Below are positions 1-8,503 of a DNA stretch of 64,000 bases, piece by piece. Made by a program: the position numbers and the translations under genes. A model generated the notes under the pieces. That model had not been told where the DNA came from. It did no database searches and worked only from the letters and a program-made list of their open reading frames with translations. Each line of letters starts with the position of its first letter. The stretch's first letter is position 1. Source of the stretch: an uncultured Lachnospiraceae bacterium (GTDB lineage Bacteria; Bacillota; Clostridia; Lachnospirales; Lachnospiraceae); contig CATLGV010000004.1 of the NCBI GenBank assembly GCA_949948735.1, positions 62,001-126,000 of the forward strand, in the 5' to 3' direction.

Positions 1-753
1 CAGGATTTTATTACAAAGCCGCTGGACAGAAGGCAGCTGCATGAGGCTCTGCTGAGATGGATTCCCGGGGAGCGGCGGATAGCGTGCGCCGCGTGGGGCG
101 GCAGCCGGCCGGAGGAGAACAGGCGGAGAATGGAATTCCAGAGTATTCTTATCGAAGGGATCGATACGGACGAGGCGCTGAAGCGCTATTCCGGCAGCGT
201 AGAGGAATATCGGGAGCTTTTGAATCTGTACTGGCTGGACGGTAAACGCAAGCTGGCGCTTCTGCGGACGCTTTTGGATAAACGGGATTACAAAACCTAC
301 GGTATAGAAGTGCATGGACTAAAGAGCGCTTCCGCCAACGTGGGCGCCATGAAGATTTCCGAGAGTGCAAGAGAGCAGGAATATGCGGTGGACAGGGGAG
401 ACGAGACCTTTGTTGACAGCCATGCGCCAAGGCTTTTTGAGGCTTACGAGGAACAGCTGGCGCATATCGCAAGGTTCCTCGAAGAGGCGCCGGCGGCGGG
501 CGGCGGGGAGGAGAAGGCGCGCGCGCCGGAGAAAGCGGAGCTTTTGGAGGAGCTTCGCAAGGCGCTGGCGCAGCTGGAGAATTTCCGTGCCAAGGAGTGT
601 GCGCGCCGGATAGAGGGCCTTCTGCGGAGCCGGCTTGCACCGGATACGGAGAATAAGCTTAAGGAAATACAGGAACAGCTGAAGCTGTATGAGGATGAGG
701 CGGCCGAAGAGCTTTTGCGAAAGCTGCTGGAACAAATAGAGAAGGGAGACTGA
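1..753 (+). CDS. C-terminal part of a hybrid sensor kinase: receiver end plus HPt domain (5' truncated)
   Basis: The reading frame is open from base 1, so the gene begins outside the window. The first residues (DFITKPLDRRQLHEAL) are the end of a receiver domain with its conserved Lys-Pro. After a short linker comes an HPt domain with the motif VHGLKSASANVG; the phosphorylatable His codon is at 313-315. A charged helical tail of about 90 residues, probably coiled coil, follows. HPt domains pass phosphate from a receiver to a separate response regulator, and the stand-alone regulator starting 6 bp downstream is the obvious candidate partner. The sensor and kinase parts cannot be seen. The HPt assignment is firm; the input signal is unknown. 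Confidence 0.85.
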   Translation, partial: QDFITKPLDRRQLHEALLRWIPGERRIACAAWGGSRPEENRRRMEFQSILIEGIDTDEALKRYSGSVEEYRELLNLYWLDGKRKLALLRTLLDKRDYKTYGIEVHGLKSASANVGAMKISESAREQEYAVDRGDETFVDSHAPRLFEAYEEQLAHIARFLEEAPAAGGGEEKARAPEKAELLEELRKALAQLENFRAKECARRIEGLLRSRLAPDTENKLKEIQEQLKLYEDEAAEELLRKLLEQIEKGD

Positions 754-759
754 GGTCAG

Positions 760-1131
760 ATGATAAATAAATTAAGAATATTGGCGGTAGACGACAACAG
801 CATCAGTCTTGCGACAATTGAGCAGGCTCTGAAGCGGGATTATGAGGTTACGCCTCTCAATTCCGGCACGCGTGCCATACAATATCTGAAGCGGGAAAGG
901 CCTGACTTGATTCTTCTTGATATTCAGATGTCAGGCAAGGACGGAATCGAGACGCTGCGGGAAATCCGCGAAATGAAAAGCTGTAAGGAAATACCGGTAA
1001 TTATGCTCACGTCAAAACAGGATAAGTCGGCGGTGCTTGAAAGCTCAAAGCTTGGTATTTATGATTATGTGCTCAAGCCCTTTGACGCGCAGGATTTGCA
1101 TGAGCGGATAGACCGGGTTCTGAAGAGATAG
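760..1131 (+). CDS. Single-domain response regulator (CheY-like receiver)
   Basis: This 123-residue protein is one complete receiver domain with no output domain. The acidic pair D11-D12, phospho-acceptor D54 (LLDIQM), T84 (MLTS) and K106 (LKPF) are all in place. The gene lies between two hybrid-kinase genes, 6 bp after the first and 11 bp before the second, which indicates one transcript. By family precedent it either carries phosphate between the two kinases or acts by protein contact; it cannot bind DNA by itself. It is not evidently the chemotaxis CheY, because no chemotaxis gene adjoins it. Confidence 0.88.
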   Translation: MINKLRILAVDDNSISLATIEQALKRDYEVTPLNSGTRAIQYLKRERPDLILLDIQMSGKDGIETLREIREMKSCKEIPVIMLTSKQDKSAVLESSKLGIYDYVLKPFDAQDLHERIDRVLKR

Positions 1132-1142
1132 GAGGATTGTAT

Positions 1143-4100
1143 ATGTATCACTGTCATATTCAATTTTATTTCATTGGAAATCCATGCAGCGTATTCGAAG
1201 TGATAAAGGGAATGCCCGCATTGGAGCATTTTACGCATACCTTTTTAGAAAGCGCCGGGCCGGAGGCGTCTTTGGCGGCACAGGCGGACGTGATGATTGC
1301 CAATTTACAGGATGTGGACGTGCAGGCGGCGCTTGGCGCGGCCGGGCTGCGCCGGGGCGGTCCGGCAGAGCTTATTCTGCTCGCGGATAAAGCGCAGATG
1401 GGGCTTGCTGACGAGGTGTACAGGCAAATCCGGGATATATGGGTGATGCCCATGACGGAGGAGGAGGTGCGGTTTCGCTTTCTGCGGTGGCAGCAGGGCT
1501 GTAAGCTGGACAGAGACTTCCGGCAGACGGATCATTATCTGGAAGCATCCATCAACAATTCGCCGAATCTTGTCTGGTATAAAGATAAGGACGGCGTACA
1601 TGAGCGGGTAAACAACAGCTTCTGCAAGGCAGTCAACAAGACCAGAGAACAGGTGCAGGGGCAGCGGCATGCTTACATATGGGATGTTGAGCAGGACGAC
1701 CCTGCCTGCATCGAGTCGGAGCGCGAGGTTATGGAGACGCGCAGGACCTGCATAGCCGAGGAGGTTATACAGACCGGCGACGGAGAGCGGACGCTGATGA
1801 CCTACAAGTCCCCGCTGTATGACTTTGACGGGAGCGTGATGGGCACGGTTGGCGTCGGGATTGATGTGACGCAGGAACGCGCCTATGAGCGGGAGATTAT
1901 CAGAAAGAACCGCATGCTGGAGTCGGTTTTTACCAGTATTGACTGCGGCGTTATCTGCCATTCCATGGACGGAGGGCGCATTCTGAGCATCAACAGGGCC
2001 GCGCTTAAGATTTTGGGCTATGAATCAAAAAGCGAGCTGGAGGAGCAGGGCTTTGACATGATTGCGGAGTCCGTTGTGGAGGAGGACAGAGAGGCCCTTA
2101 AGGAATGCATCGCAAGGCTGGAAAAAGAAGGAGACAGCGTCAGCGTGTCGTATCGTGTGCGTCATAAGGACGGCGCACTGCTGCATGTTATGGGAAATGT
2201 CAAGCTGCTGCGGGAGAACGGAGAGCTGTTTTACCAGCGGTTTCTTTTGGACTGCACGGATCAGAAGCAGCAGGAAAAGAAAAATGAGCTGCATCAGAAG
2301 GAGCTGATACAGGCACTGAGTATTGATTATGAGCTCGTGTACTTTTTTGAACTCGATACGGGCGAGGGTTCATTGCTGCGCAACGGCGGCAACGAGGACG
2401 TCAACGGGGAATTGTCCTATACCGAGAGCATGGAACAGTATATTGAGAAATTCGTATATAAAGAAGACCGGGAAGTGCTGCGGGAGGCGTGCGCGCAGGA
2501 CAAACTGATGGAGGAGCTTTCCGAAAAGGAGCTTTACAGCGTAAACTACCGCACAGGCAGCGGCGATGCGCCGCAGTATTTCCAGATGCGCGTTGTGCGT
2601 GCCGGAAGCTGGGAGGAGAGCCACGGTATTGTTCTGGGTATTCACAGTGTGGATGAGGAGACCCGCAGTGAGCTGGAGAAGAAGAGCCTGCTGGAGGACG
2701 CGCTTTTGCAGGCAAACCGGGCAAGCAAGGCCAAAAGTATCTTCCTTTCCAATATGTCCCACGACATCCGTACGCCGATGAATGCGATAGTCGGCTTTAC
2801 ATCGCTGGCAATCGCCCATATCGACCGCAGGGAGCAGGTGGAGGAGTACCTGAAAAAGATTATGTCATCGGGCAATCATCTGTTGAGCCTGATCAATGAC
2901 GTTCTGGACATGAGCCGAATCGAGAGCGGCAAGATGCATCTGGAGGAGACGCTGTGCAGCCTGCCGGATATACTGCACGGCCTGCGCAATATCGTACAGG
3001 CGGACATCCATGCAAAGCGGATGGAGCTGCAGATTGACGCGGTGGATGTGACGGACGAAGAGATTTACTGTGATAAGCTGCGCCTGAATCAGGTGCTTTT
3101 AAACCTGATAAGCAATTCGGTCAAATATACGAAGCCGGGCGGTACGATCAGCGTGCGCGTGATTGAGCGTGCCGGTATGACAAAGGGCTATGCCGCCTAT
3201 GAATTCCACATCAAGGACAACGGCATCGGCATGAGTAAGGAGTTTTTGTCGCATATTTTTGAACCGTTTGAGCGCGAGGAGAGCAGCACGATTCGGGGAA
3301 TACAGGGAACGGGCCTTGGTATGGCGATTACCAAGAATATCGTGGATATGATGAACGGTTCCATTGAGGTAAAGAGCGAGCTGGGAGTCGGTTCGGAATT
3401 CAGCGTTGCGTTTACCTTCCGTCTGCATTCGGGCGGGCGGGAGCTGCCGGATATACCGGAATTAAAGAACTGCAGAGCGCTGGTGGTGGACGATGATTTC
3501 AATACCTGCGACAGCGTATCCTACATGCTGCAGCAAATCGGAATGCGCGCGGAGTGGACGCTGTCTGGAAAAGAGGCGGTGCTGCGCACACATCAGGCGG
3601 CTATGCGGGGCAACAGCTACGAGGTATATATTTTGGACTGGATGATGCCGGATATGAACGGCGTTGAGGTTGCCCGCAGAATCCGCAAGGAGATGGGGGA
3701 TACGGTTCCGATAATCATTCTGACCGCATATGACTGGACGGATATTGAAGAGGAGGCGAAGGAGGCGGGGGTTACGGCGTTTTGCAGTAAGCCGATTTTC
3801 CTTTCCGAGCTGAGAAGCTGCCTGTATTCGGTTATCGGGACGGACACGGCCGGCGGCGAGGCGGCGGCTGCGCGGTTTGACGGAGTCGAGACGGGGCGTA
3901 TCCTGCTGGCGGAGGACAATGAGCTGAATCAGGAAATTGCGCTGGCAATCCTGGAGGATGCGGGCTTTTCAGTGGAGGTTGCGCGCAACGGGCGGATTGC
4001 CGTGGAGATGATGAAGAACGCGAAGCCGGGATATTATCAGATGGTGCTGATGGATGTACAGATGCCGGAGATGAACGGCTATGAGGCGACAAAGGAGATA

Positions 4101-4277
4101 CGGAAGCTGGAGGACAAGGCGCTGTCCGATATACCGATTATCGCAATGACCGCCAATGCCTTTGAGGAGGATAAGCGGGAGGCGCTGCGCTGCGGTATGG
4201 ACGGACATATTGCGAAGCCCATCAACGTCGATGTGCTTCTGGATACATTGAGTAAAATATTATCGTCGGCGAAATAG
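1143..4277 (+). CDS. PAS-domain hybrid sensor histidine kinase with two receiver domains
   Basis: This is a cytosolic-looking kinase of 1044 residues without clear membrane segments. An N-terminal region of about 120 residues of unknown type is followed by two or three PAS-like domains (about 130-510), the dimerisation/phospho-acceptor domain with MSHDIRTPMNAIVGF (His540), and an HATPase domain with N box NLISNSVKYT, DNGIGMS and GTGLGMAI. Two receiver domains follow, with acceptors near Asp832 (ILDWMMP) and Asp971 (LMDVQMP). ATG 1143 is preferred over TTG 1137 because GGAGG at 1131-1135 stands 7 bases before the ATG. Together with the HPt protein and the lone receiver it can form a multistep phosphorelay. 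The signal is unknown. Confidence 0.9.
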   Translation: MYHCHIQFYFIGNPCSVFEVIKGMPALEHFTHTFLESAGPEASLAAQADVMIANLQDVDVQAALGAAGLRRGGPAELILLADKAQMGLADEVYRQIRDIWVMPMTEEEVRFRFLRWQQGCKLDRDFRQTDHYLEASINNSPNLVWYKDKDGVHERVNNSFCKAVNKTREQVQGQRHAYIWDVEQDDPACIESEREVMETRRTCIAEEVIQTGDGERTLMTYKSPLYDFDGSVMGTVGVGIDVTQERAYEREIIRKNRMLESVFTSIDCGVICHSMDGGRILSINRAALKILGYESKSELEEQGFDMIAESVVEEDREALKECIARLEKEGDSVSVSYRVRHKDGALLHVMGNVKLLRENGELFYQRFLLDCTDQKQQEKKNELHQKELIQALSIDYELVYFFELDTGEGSLLRNGGNEDVNGELSYTESMEQYIEKFVYKEDREVLREACAQDKLMEELSEKELYSVNYRTGSGDAPQYFQMRVVRAGSWEESHGIVLGIHSVDEETRSELEKKSLLEDALLQANRASKAKSIFLSNMSHDIRTPMNAIVGFTSLAIAHIDRREQVEEYLKKIMSSGNHLLSLINDVLDMSRIESGKMHLEETLCSLPDILHGLRNIVQADIHAKRMELQIDAVDVTDEEIYCDKLRLNQVLLNLISNSVKYTKPGGTISVRVIERAGMTKGYAAYEFHIKDNGIGMSKEFLSHIFEPFEREESSTIRGIQGTGLGMAITKNIVDMMNGSIEVKSELGVGSEFSVAFTFRLHSGGRELPDIPELKNCRALVVDDDFNTCDSVSYMLQQIGMRAEWTLSGKEAVLRTHQAAMRGNSYEVYILDWMMPDMNGVEVARRIRKEMGDTVPIIILTAYDWTDIEEEAKEAGVTAFCSKPIFLSELRSCLYSVIGTDTAGGEAAAARFDGVETGRILLAEDNELNQEIALAILEDAGFSVEVARNGRIAVEMMKNAKPGYYQMVLMDVQMPEMNGYEATKEIRKLEDKALSDIPIIAMTANAFEEDKREALRCGMDGHIAKPINVDVLLDTLSKILSSAK

Positions 4278-4364
4278 AGAAGGAAGTATCTATGCCGCCG
4301 AAACAGCATGAAGCATGAAAATGTGCGCTTCAGGCGCAGCTTGTGAGAAAGGCATGGTTTTAAG

Positions 4365-5348
4365 ATGATTAGAATTGGAATTATGGGGTACGGGAATCTT
4401 GGAAGGGGCATTGAATGCGCCGTGAAGCAAAACGCGGACATGGAGCTGAAGGCGGTATTTACCCGCAGGAATCCGGAAACGGTCAGGATATTGACGGAGG
4501 GCGTTCCCGTGTATCCCGCAGAGGAAGCGGTGAAGAGGAAAGAGGAGATTGACGTGCTGATTCTCTGCGGCGGGAGTGCGACCGACCTTCCCGGACAGAC
4601 ACCGGAATACGCGAAACATTTTACGGTTGTGGACAGCTTTGACACACATGCGCGAATCCCGGAGCATTTTGCAAACGTGGATAAGGCTGCCGTGGAGGGG
4701 GGCAATATTGCCGTTATATCTGCCGGCTGGGATCCGGGCATGTTTTCCCTGAACCGGCTGTATGCCAACGCAGTACTCCCAAACGGTAACGATTATACCT
4801 TCTGGGGCAAGGGCGTGAGCCAGGGGCATTCCGACGCGATACGGCGGGTTGCGGGCGTTGCGGACGGCAAGCAGTACACGATACCGGTGGAGCAGGCGCT
4901 GGCGGCAGTGCGAAGCGGGGAGAATCCGGAGCTTTCGGTTCGCGATAAGCATATAAGAGAGTGCTTCGTCGTGCCCGAGGAGGGCGCCGATTTGGCCAAA
5001 ATCGAAGAAGAGATCAAGACCATGCCCAATTATTTTTCCGATTATGATACGACGGTTCATTTTATCACGCAGGAGGAGCTGAATCGGAATCACAGCGGCA
5101 TCCCGCACGGCGGGTTTGTCATCCGCAGCGGCAAGACCGGATGGAATGAGGAGAACAGCCATGTGATTGAGTACAGCCTCAGGCTTGACTCGAATCCGGA
5201 GTTTACGGCGTCTGTGATTGCTGCCTGTGCAAGGGCGGCATACCGGATGAAGGCGGAAGGGATGAAGGGGTGCAAGACGGTATTTGATATTGCGCCGGCT
5301 TATCTGAGTGCGCTTGACGGAGCGCAGCTGCGGGCAAGTATGCTGTGA
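4365..5348 (+). CDS. ddh: meso-Diaminopimelate D-dehydrogenase
   Basis: The 327-residue protein matches the NADPH-dependent enzyme that makes meso-diaminopimelate from tetrahydrodipicolinate in one step, for lysine and peptidoglycan synthesis. The N-terminus MIRIGIMGYGNLGRG is the dinucleotide-binding loop. Also visible are the family segments VVDSFDTHARIP, SAGWDPGMFSLNR and FWGKGVSQGHSDA, and a C-terminal NPEFTASV stretch. Length is normal for the family. The 88 bp upstream hold no strong promoter, and the ribosome site (GAGAAAGG) is rather distant, so the start is reasonable but not proven. The gene is followed by the leuA regulatory region. Confidence 0.93.
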   Translation: MIRIGIMGYGNLGRGIECAVKQNADMELKAVFTRRNPETVRILTEGVPVYPAEEAVKRKEEIDVLILCGGSATDLPGQTPEYAKHFTVVDSFDTHARIPEHFANVDKAAVEGGNIAVISAGWDPGMFSLNRLYANAVLPNGNDYTFWGKGVSQGHSDAIRRVAGVADGKQYTIPVEQALAAVRSGENPELSVRDKHIRECFVVPEEGADLAKIEEEIKTMPNYFSDYDTTVHFITQEELNRNHSGIPHGGFVIRSGKTGWNEENSHVIEYSLRLDSNPEFTASVIAACARAAYRMKAEGMKGCKTVFDIAPAYLSALDGAQLRASML

Positions 5349-5390
5349 TTGATTAAAATAAATCAATAAAAATGATTAATTTTAATCATT
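5349..5390. promoter_or_regulatory. Two adjacent inverted repeats upstream of leuA (candidate operator)
   Basis: TTGATT-6-AATCAA occupies 5349-5366. AATGATTAA-TT-TTAATCATT, a perfect 9-bp arm palindrome, occupies 5371-5390. Both contain the core TGATTAA/TTAATCA. The second lies about 17 bp ahead of a possible -10 (TATGAT, 5407-5412). It could be a regulator-binding site for leuA or, less likely, a weak AT-rich terminator for ddh. Function is inferred. Confidence 0.5.
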
Positions 5391-5430
5391 CCGTTTCACA
5401 CAGGATTATGATAAGATAGGAACACGATAA

Positions 5431-5542
5431 AAGCAATGAAGAGGAATAGTATGATAATGGGAGTAGAGTGGTACCGCGAAGGAATAAGGGTGGGTAAATC
5501 TTTCGTCTCTACAACGTAGGTTGTGAGGCGGAAGATTTTTTT
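5431..5542 (+). promoter_or_regulatory. Short T-box-type leader with antiterminator/terminator ahead of leuA
   Basis: The T-box motif AGAGTGGTACCGCG lies at 5465-5478. AGAG (5465-5468) can pair with CTCT (5507-5510), leaving the hallmark bulge TGGTACC, and GCGAAGG (5476-5482) can pair with bases 5500-5506. The competing terminator pairs 5496-5515 with 5520-5538 around loop GTAG (19 pairs, one bulged T) and ends in seven T. The 5' side retains a stem-I-like start (GAAGAGGAATAGTA, 5440-5453), but only 11 bases separate it from the T-box motif. The specifier stem I and stem III of ordinary T-boxes are therefore absent or deleted. In this family uncharged tRNA stabilises the antiterminator; whether this short version still responds is unknown. 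Confidence 0.75.
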
Positions 5543-5593
5543 GCGGCCTTCGTACATCGAATAACAATAAAACAGATTTTGGAGGATTTGAAC

Positions 5594-7579
5594 ATGAAAA
5601 ATGCAAGCAAGTATCAAAAGGCATATTTTATGCCGCCGGTATGTACCTATGACTGGGTAAAGAAGGATGCGGTTGACGCGCCGCCGATTTGGTGCTCCGT
5701 GGATTTGCGCGACGGCAATCAGGCGTTGATAGAGCCGATGAGCCTCGACGAAAAGCTGCAGTTCTTTCAGATGCTGGTGGATATCGGCTTTAAGGAAATA
5801 GAGGTTGGCTTTCCTGCGGCGTCAGAGACCGAATACGAATTTATGCGCGCCCTGATTGAGCGCGATATGATACCGGCGGACGTCACGGTACAGGTGTTGA
5901 CACAGGCAAGGGACCACATCATACGAAAAACCTTCGAGGCAGTCAAGGGCGCGCCGCATGCGATCATCCATCTGTATAATTCAACCTCTGTTGCGCAGCG
6001 CGAGCAGGTCTTTAAGAAGAGCAGGGAAGAGGTCAAGCAGATAGCCATTGACGGCGCAAAGCTGTTGAAGGAGCTGGCGGAGGAGACCGACGGGAGCTTC
6101 TCCTTTGAATACAGCCCGGAGAGCTTTCCGGGGACGGAGGTGGACTACGCGGTAGAGGTGTGCAATGCGGTGCTGGATGTGTGGCAGCCGACAACCGACA
6201 ACAAGGTTATCATCAATATTCCGACGACGGTCGAGAATGCCATGCCGCATGTATTCGCGACACAGGTGGAGTATGTGCACAAGAACCTGAAATACAGGGA
6301 TGCGGTGACGATTTCACTCCATCCGCACAATGACAGGGGCTGCGGCGTCTGCGACGCGGAGCTTGGCATTCTTGCAGGGGCCGACAGAATCGAGGGCACG
6401 CTGTTTGGCAACGGGGAGCGTACCGGCAATGTGGATATTGTCACGGTTGCGATGAACATGTTTTCACACGGGGTGGATCCGAAGCTGGATTTCTCGGATA
6501 TGAGCAGAATCCGCGCCAACTATGAGCGCTTTACGCGCATGCATGTGCACGAGCGCCAGCCGTATGCGGGGGATCTGGTATTTACCGCCTTCTCCGGTTC
6601 ACATCAGGACGCTATCGCAAAAGGCATGCAGTGGCGCGAGGATAAGCGCACCGATAAATGGACGGTGCCTTATCTGCCGATTGACCCTAAGGATGTGGGA
6701 AGGAATTACGAGGCGGATGTGATTCGCATCAACAGCCAGTCCGGAAAGGGCGGCGTGAATTATATCTTAAAGCAGAATTTCGGCATATCGCTGCCGGAGG
6801 CCATGCGTGAGGAAGTGGGATATCTGGTAAAGGACATCTCCGATCAGGAGCATAAGGAGCTGTCGCCGCAGTGGGTTTATGAGATTTTCAGTGAGAATTA
6901 CATTGAGAACATGCCGTTTTTCCAGATTCCGGAGTGCCATTTCAAGCAGATAGACGGCATTATGGCGGAGACGGTCATTGTGTGCGGGGATAAGCGGACA
7001 GTGGTGGACGCGAACGGGAACGGCCGGCTTGACGCGGTCAGCAATACGATTAAGCAGTATTTTGACATCAGCTATCAGTTATCCGATTATGAGGAGCATG
7101 CGCTGACAAAGGGCTCCTCCTCCAAGGCGATTGCCTATGTCAGCGTTACCTGTAACGGCGTAAAATACTGGGGCGTCGGCATGGACGACGATATTATCAA
7201 GGCCTCCATACACGCGCTCTGCGTCAGTGTCAACAAGCTGCCGGGACTTCAGGACAACAAGGCGTGTCAGGATGAACGGCTGATGGAGATTATGAATTAT
7301 ATTCAGGCCAATTATCAGAATATTGCGCTGGGGGATGTGGCGGAGCATTTCCACCTCTCGGAGCAGTATCTGAGCAAATACATCCATGAGAAGTCCGGTA
7401 AGACCTTTGGCGATTTGGTGACGAACGTACGCATGAAGAAGGCAAAGACGCTGCTGCGCAACGGGAATATGACAATAGAAAATGTCGCGGCGGCTGTGGG
7501 ATATCCGAATGTGGAGCATTTTAACCGCACCTTCAAGAAAAAGATGGGCATGACGCCAGTGCAGTACAGGAATGAGTAG
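5594..7579 (+). CDS. leuA: 2-Isopropylmalate synthase fused to a C-terminal AraC-type DNA-binding domain
   Basis: Residues 1 to about 555 form a complete long-type 2-isopropylmalate synthase, which condenses acetyl-CoA with 2-ketoisovalerate in the first committed step of leucine synthesis. Catalytic-barrel markers are SVDLRDGNQALIEPMSLDEK, the metal-binding SLHPHNDRG, and GNGERTGNVD. The C-terminal leucine-feedback domain spans about 430-555 (AETVIVCGD to HALCVSVNKLPG). Without a stop, residues 560-661 continue as a full AraC-family double helix-turn-helix: ALGDVAEHFHLSEQYLSKYI, then TIENVAAAVGYPNVEHFNRT and FKKKMGMTPVQYR. Usual LeuA proteins end near 555. ATG 5594 is chosen because GGAGG (5581-5585) stands 8 bases before it; TTG 5579 overlaps that site. 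A combined enzyme and leucine-responsive regulator is inferred. Confidence 0.95.
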   Translation: MKNASKYQKAYFMPPVCTYDWVKKDAVDAPPIWCSVDLRDGNQALIEPMSLDEKLQFFQMLVDIGFKEIEVGFPAASETEYEFMRALIERDMIPADVTVQVLTQARDHIIRKTFEAVKGAPHAIIHLYNSTSVAQREQVFKKSREEVKQIAIDGAKLLKELAEETDGSFSFEYSPESFPGTEVDYAVEVCNAVLDVWQPTTDNKVIINIPTTVENAMPHVFATQVEYVHKNLKYRDAVTISLHPHNDRGCGVCDAELGILAGADRIEGTLFGNGERTGNVDIVTVAMNMFSHGVDPKLDFSDMSRIRANYERFTRMHVHERQPYAGDLVFTAFSGSHQDAIAKGMQWREDKRTDKWTVPYLPIDPKDVGRNYEADVIRINSQSGKGGVNYILKQNFGISLPEAMREEVGYLVKDISDQEHKELSPQWVYEIFSENYIENMPFFQIPECHFKQIDGIMAETVIVCGDKRTVVDANGNGRLDAVSNTIKQYFDISYQLSDYEEHALTKGSSSKAIAYVSVTCNGVKYWGVGMDDDIIKASIHALCVSVNKLPGLQDNKACQDERLMEIMNYIQANYQNIALGDVAEHFHLSEQYLSKYIHEKSGKTFGDLVTNVRMKKAKTLLRNGNMTIENVAAAVGYPNVEHFNRTFKKKMGMTPVQYRNE

Positions 7580-7611
7580 GCCAGGCAAAAAAAGAAAGGG
7601 AACGTATACGA

Positions 7612-8430
7612 ATGAGAGCAGAGATAAGGACGCGACTGACTGCGTTGGCGGAGGAAGGCTATCGGGATTTTTCGGCAGGTCTGCTGCCGAATTTGTCCCA
7701 ACCAATGCTGGGCGTACGGCTGCCAAAGCTTCGGCGCATTGCCGGAGAGCTTGTCCGGGAGGACTGGCGCAGCGAGGTCTCGTCCTTTGAGGGCGCATAC
7801 AAGGACATTTATTTTGAGGAAACGATGCTGCGTGCGATGACAATCGGCTATGGGACGCAGAAGAAGGAGGTATCCGCTGCGGAAGGGATTTCTTTTCTGC
7901 GGATGCTCATTCCGCATATCGATAACTGGTCGGTGTGCGACAGCTTCTGCAATTCGTTTGGGCTTGCGGCAAGGTATCCGGCGCAGGTATGGGAAGCCTT
8001 GCAGGAATATCTGTATTCGGACCGGGAATTTGAGGTGCGCACGGGACTGGTTCTTTTGCTGGCGCAGTATTTGAAATACGGCGCCGGCGGGGAAAAGCGG
8101 CAGCGCAAAACAGAGCTTCGGCCGCAGGACTTTGCCGACTCCCCGGCCAATGCGGCGCAGGCCGTGCAGAACCGGATGCAGTATCCGTATCTGGAAAAAA
8201 TCCTTGCGGTCCTGAACCGTCCGTATACGCAGGGGTATTATGCACAGATGGCGGCGGCATGGACGGCGGCCGAGGCATTTGTTCTTTTTCCCTATGAAAC
8301 GCACAAAATGCTCACGCAGGACAATCAAATGGATGAATGGACCTATCGCAGGGCGCTTCAAAAGATATGCGAATCCCGCAATCCGGACGCGGCGGTCAAA
8401 CAGTACATAAAAGCGCTGAAAAAAGCGTGA
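7612..8430 (+). CDS. DNA alkylation repair protein (AlkD-like HEAT-repeat glycosylase family)
   Basis: This is a 272-residue, all-helical protein. The segments MLGVRLPKLRRIA, YFEETMLRAMTIGY and HIDNWSVCDSFCNSF are characteristic of the AlkC/AlkD family. Members remove positively charged alkylated bases such as 3-methyladenine and 7-methylguanine from DNA using a HEAT-repeat fold. Asp in the NWSVCD motif is the likely catalytic or cation-stabilising residue. An AAAGGGAA ribosome site precedes the start. The gene follows leuA by 32 bp and may be read through from it, but there is no functional link. Substrate range is not predictable from sequence. Confidence 0.85.
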   Translation: MRAEIRTRLTALAEEGYRDFSAGLLPNLSQPMLGVRLPKLRRIAGELVREDWRSEVSSFEGAYKDIYFEETMLRAMTIGYGTQKKEVSAAEGISFLRMLIPHIDNWSVCDSFCNSFGLAARYPAQVWEALQEYLYSDREFEVRTGLVLLLAQYLKYGAGGEKRQRKTELRPQDFADSPANAAQAVQNRMQYPYLEKILAVLNRPYTQGYYAQMAAAWTAAEAFVLFPYETHKMLTQDNQMDEWTYRRALQKICESRNPDAAVKQYIKALKKA

Positions 8431-8455
8431 CAAACTGTCAAAAAAATGATAAAAT
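8427..8455 (+). promoter_or_regulatory. Sigma-A promoter for the gene at 8504
   Basis: GTGACA (8427-8432), a 17-bp spacer and TAAAAT (8450-8455) match five of six positions in each box. The -35 overlaps the stop codon of the alkylation-repair gene. Confidence 0.55.
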
Positions 8456-8503
8456 CAGAAAGATCACAATATTTCAACAGGAACGCATTTGACGGAGGCC
8501 GGC

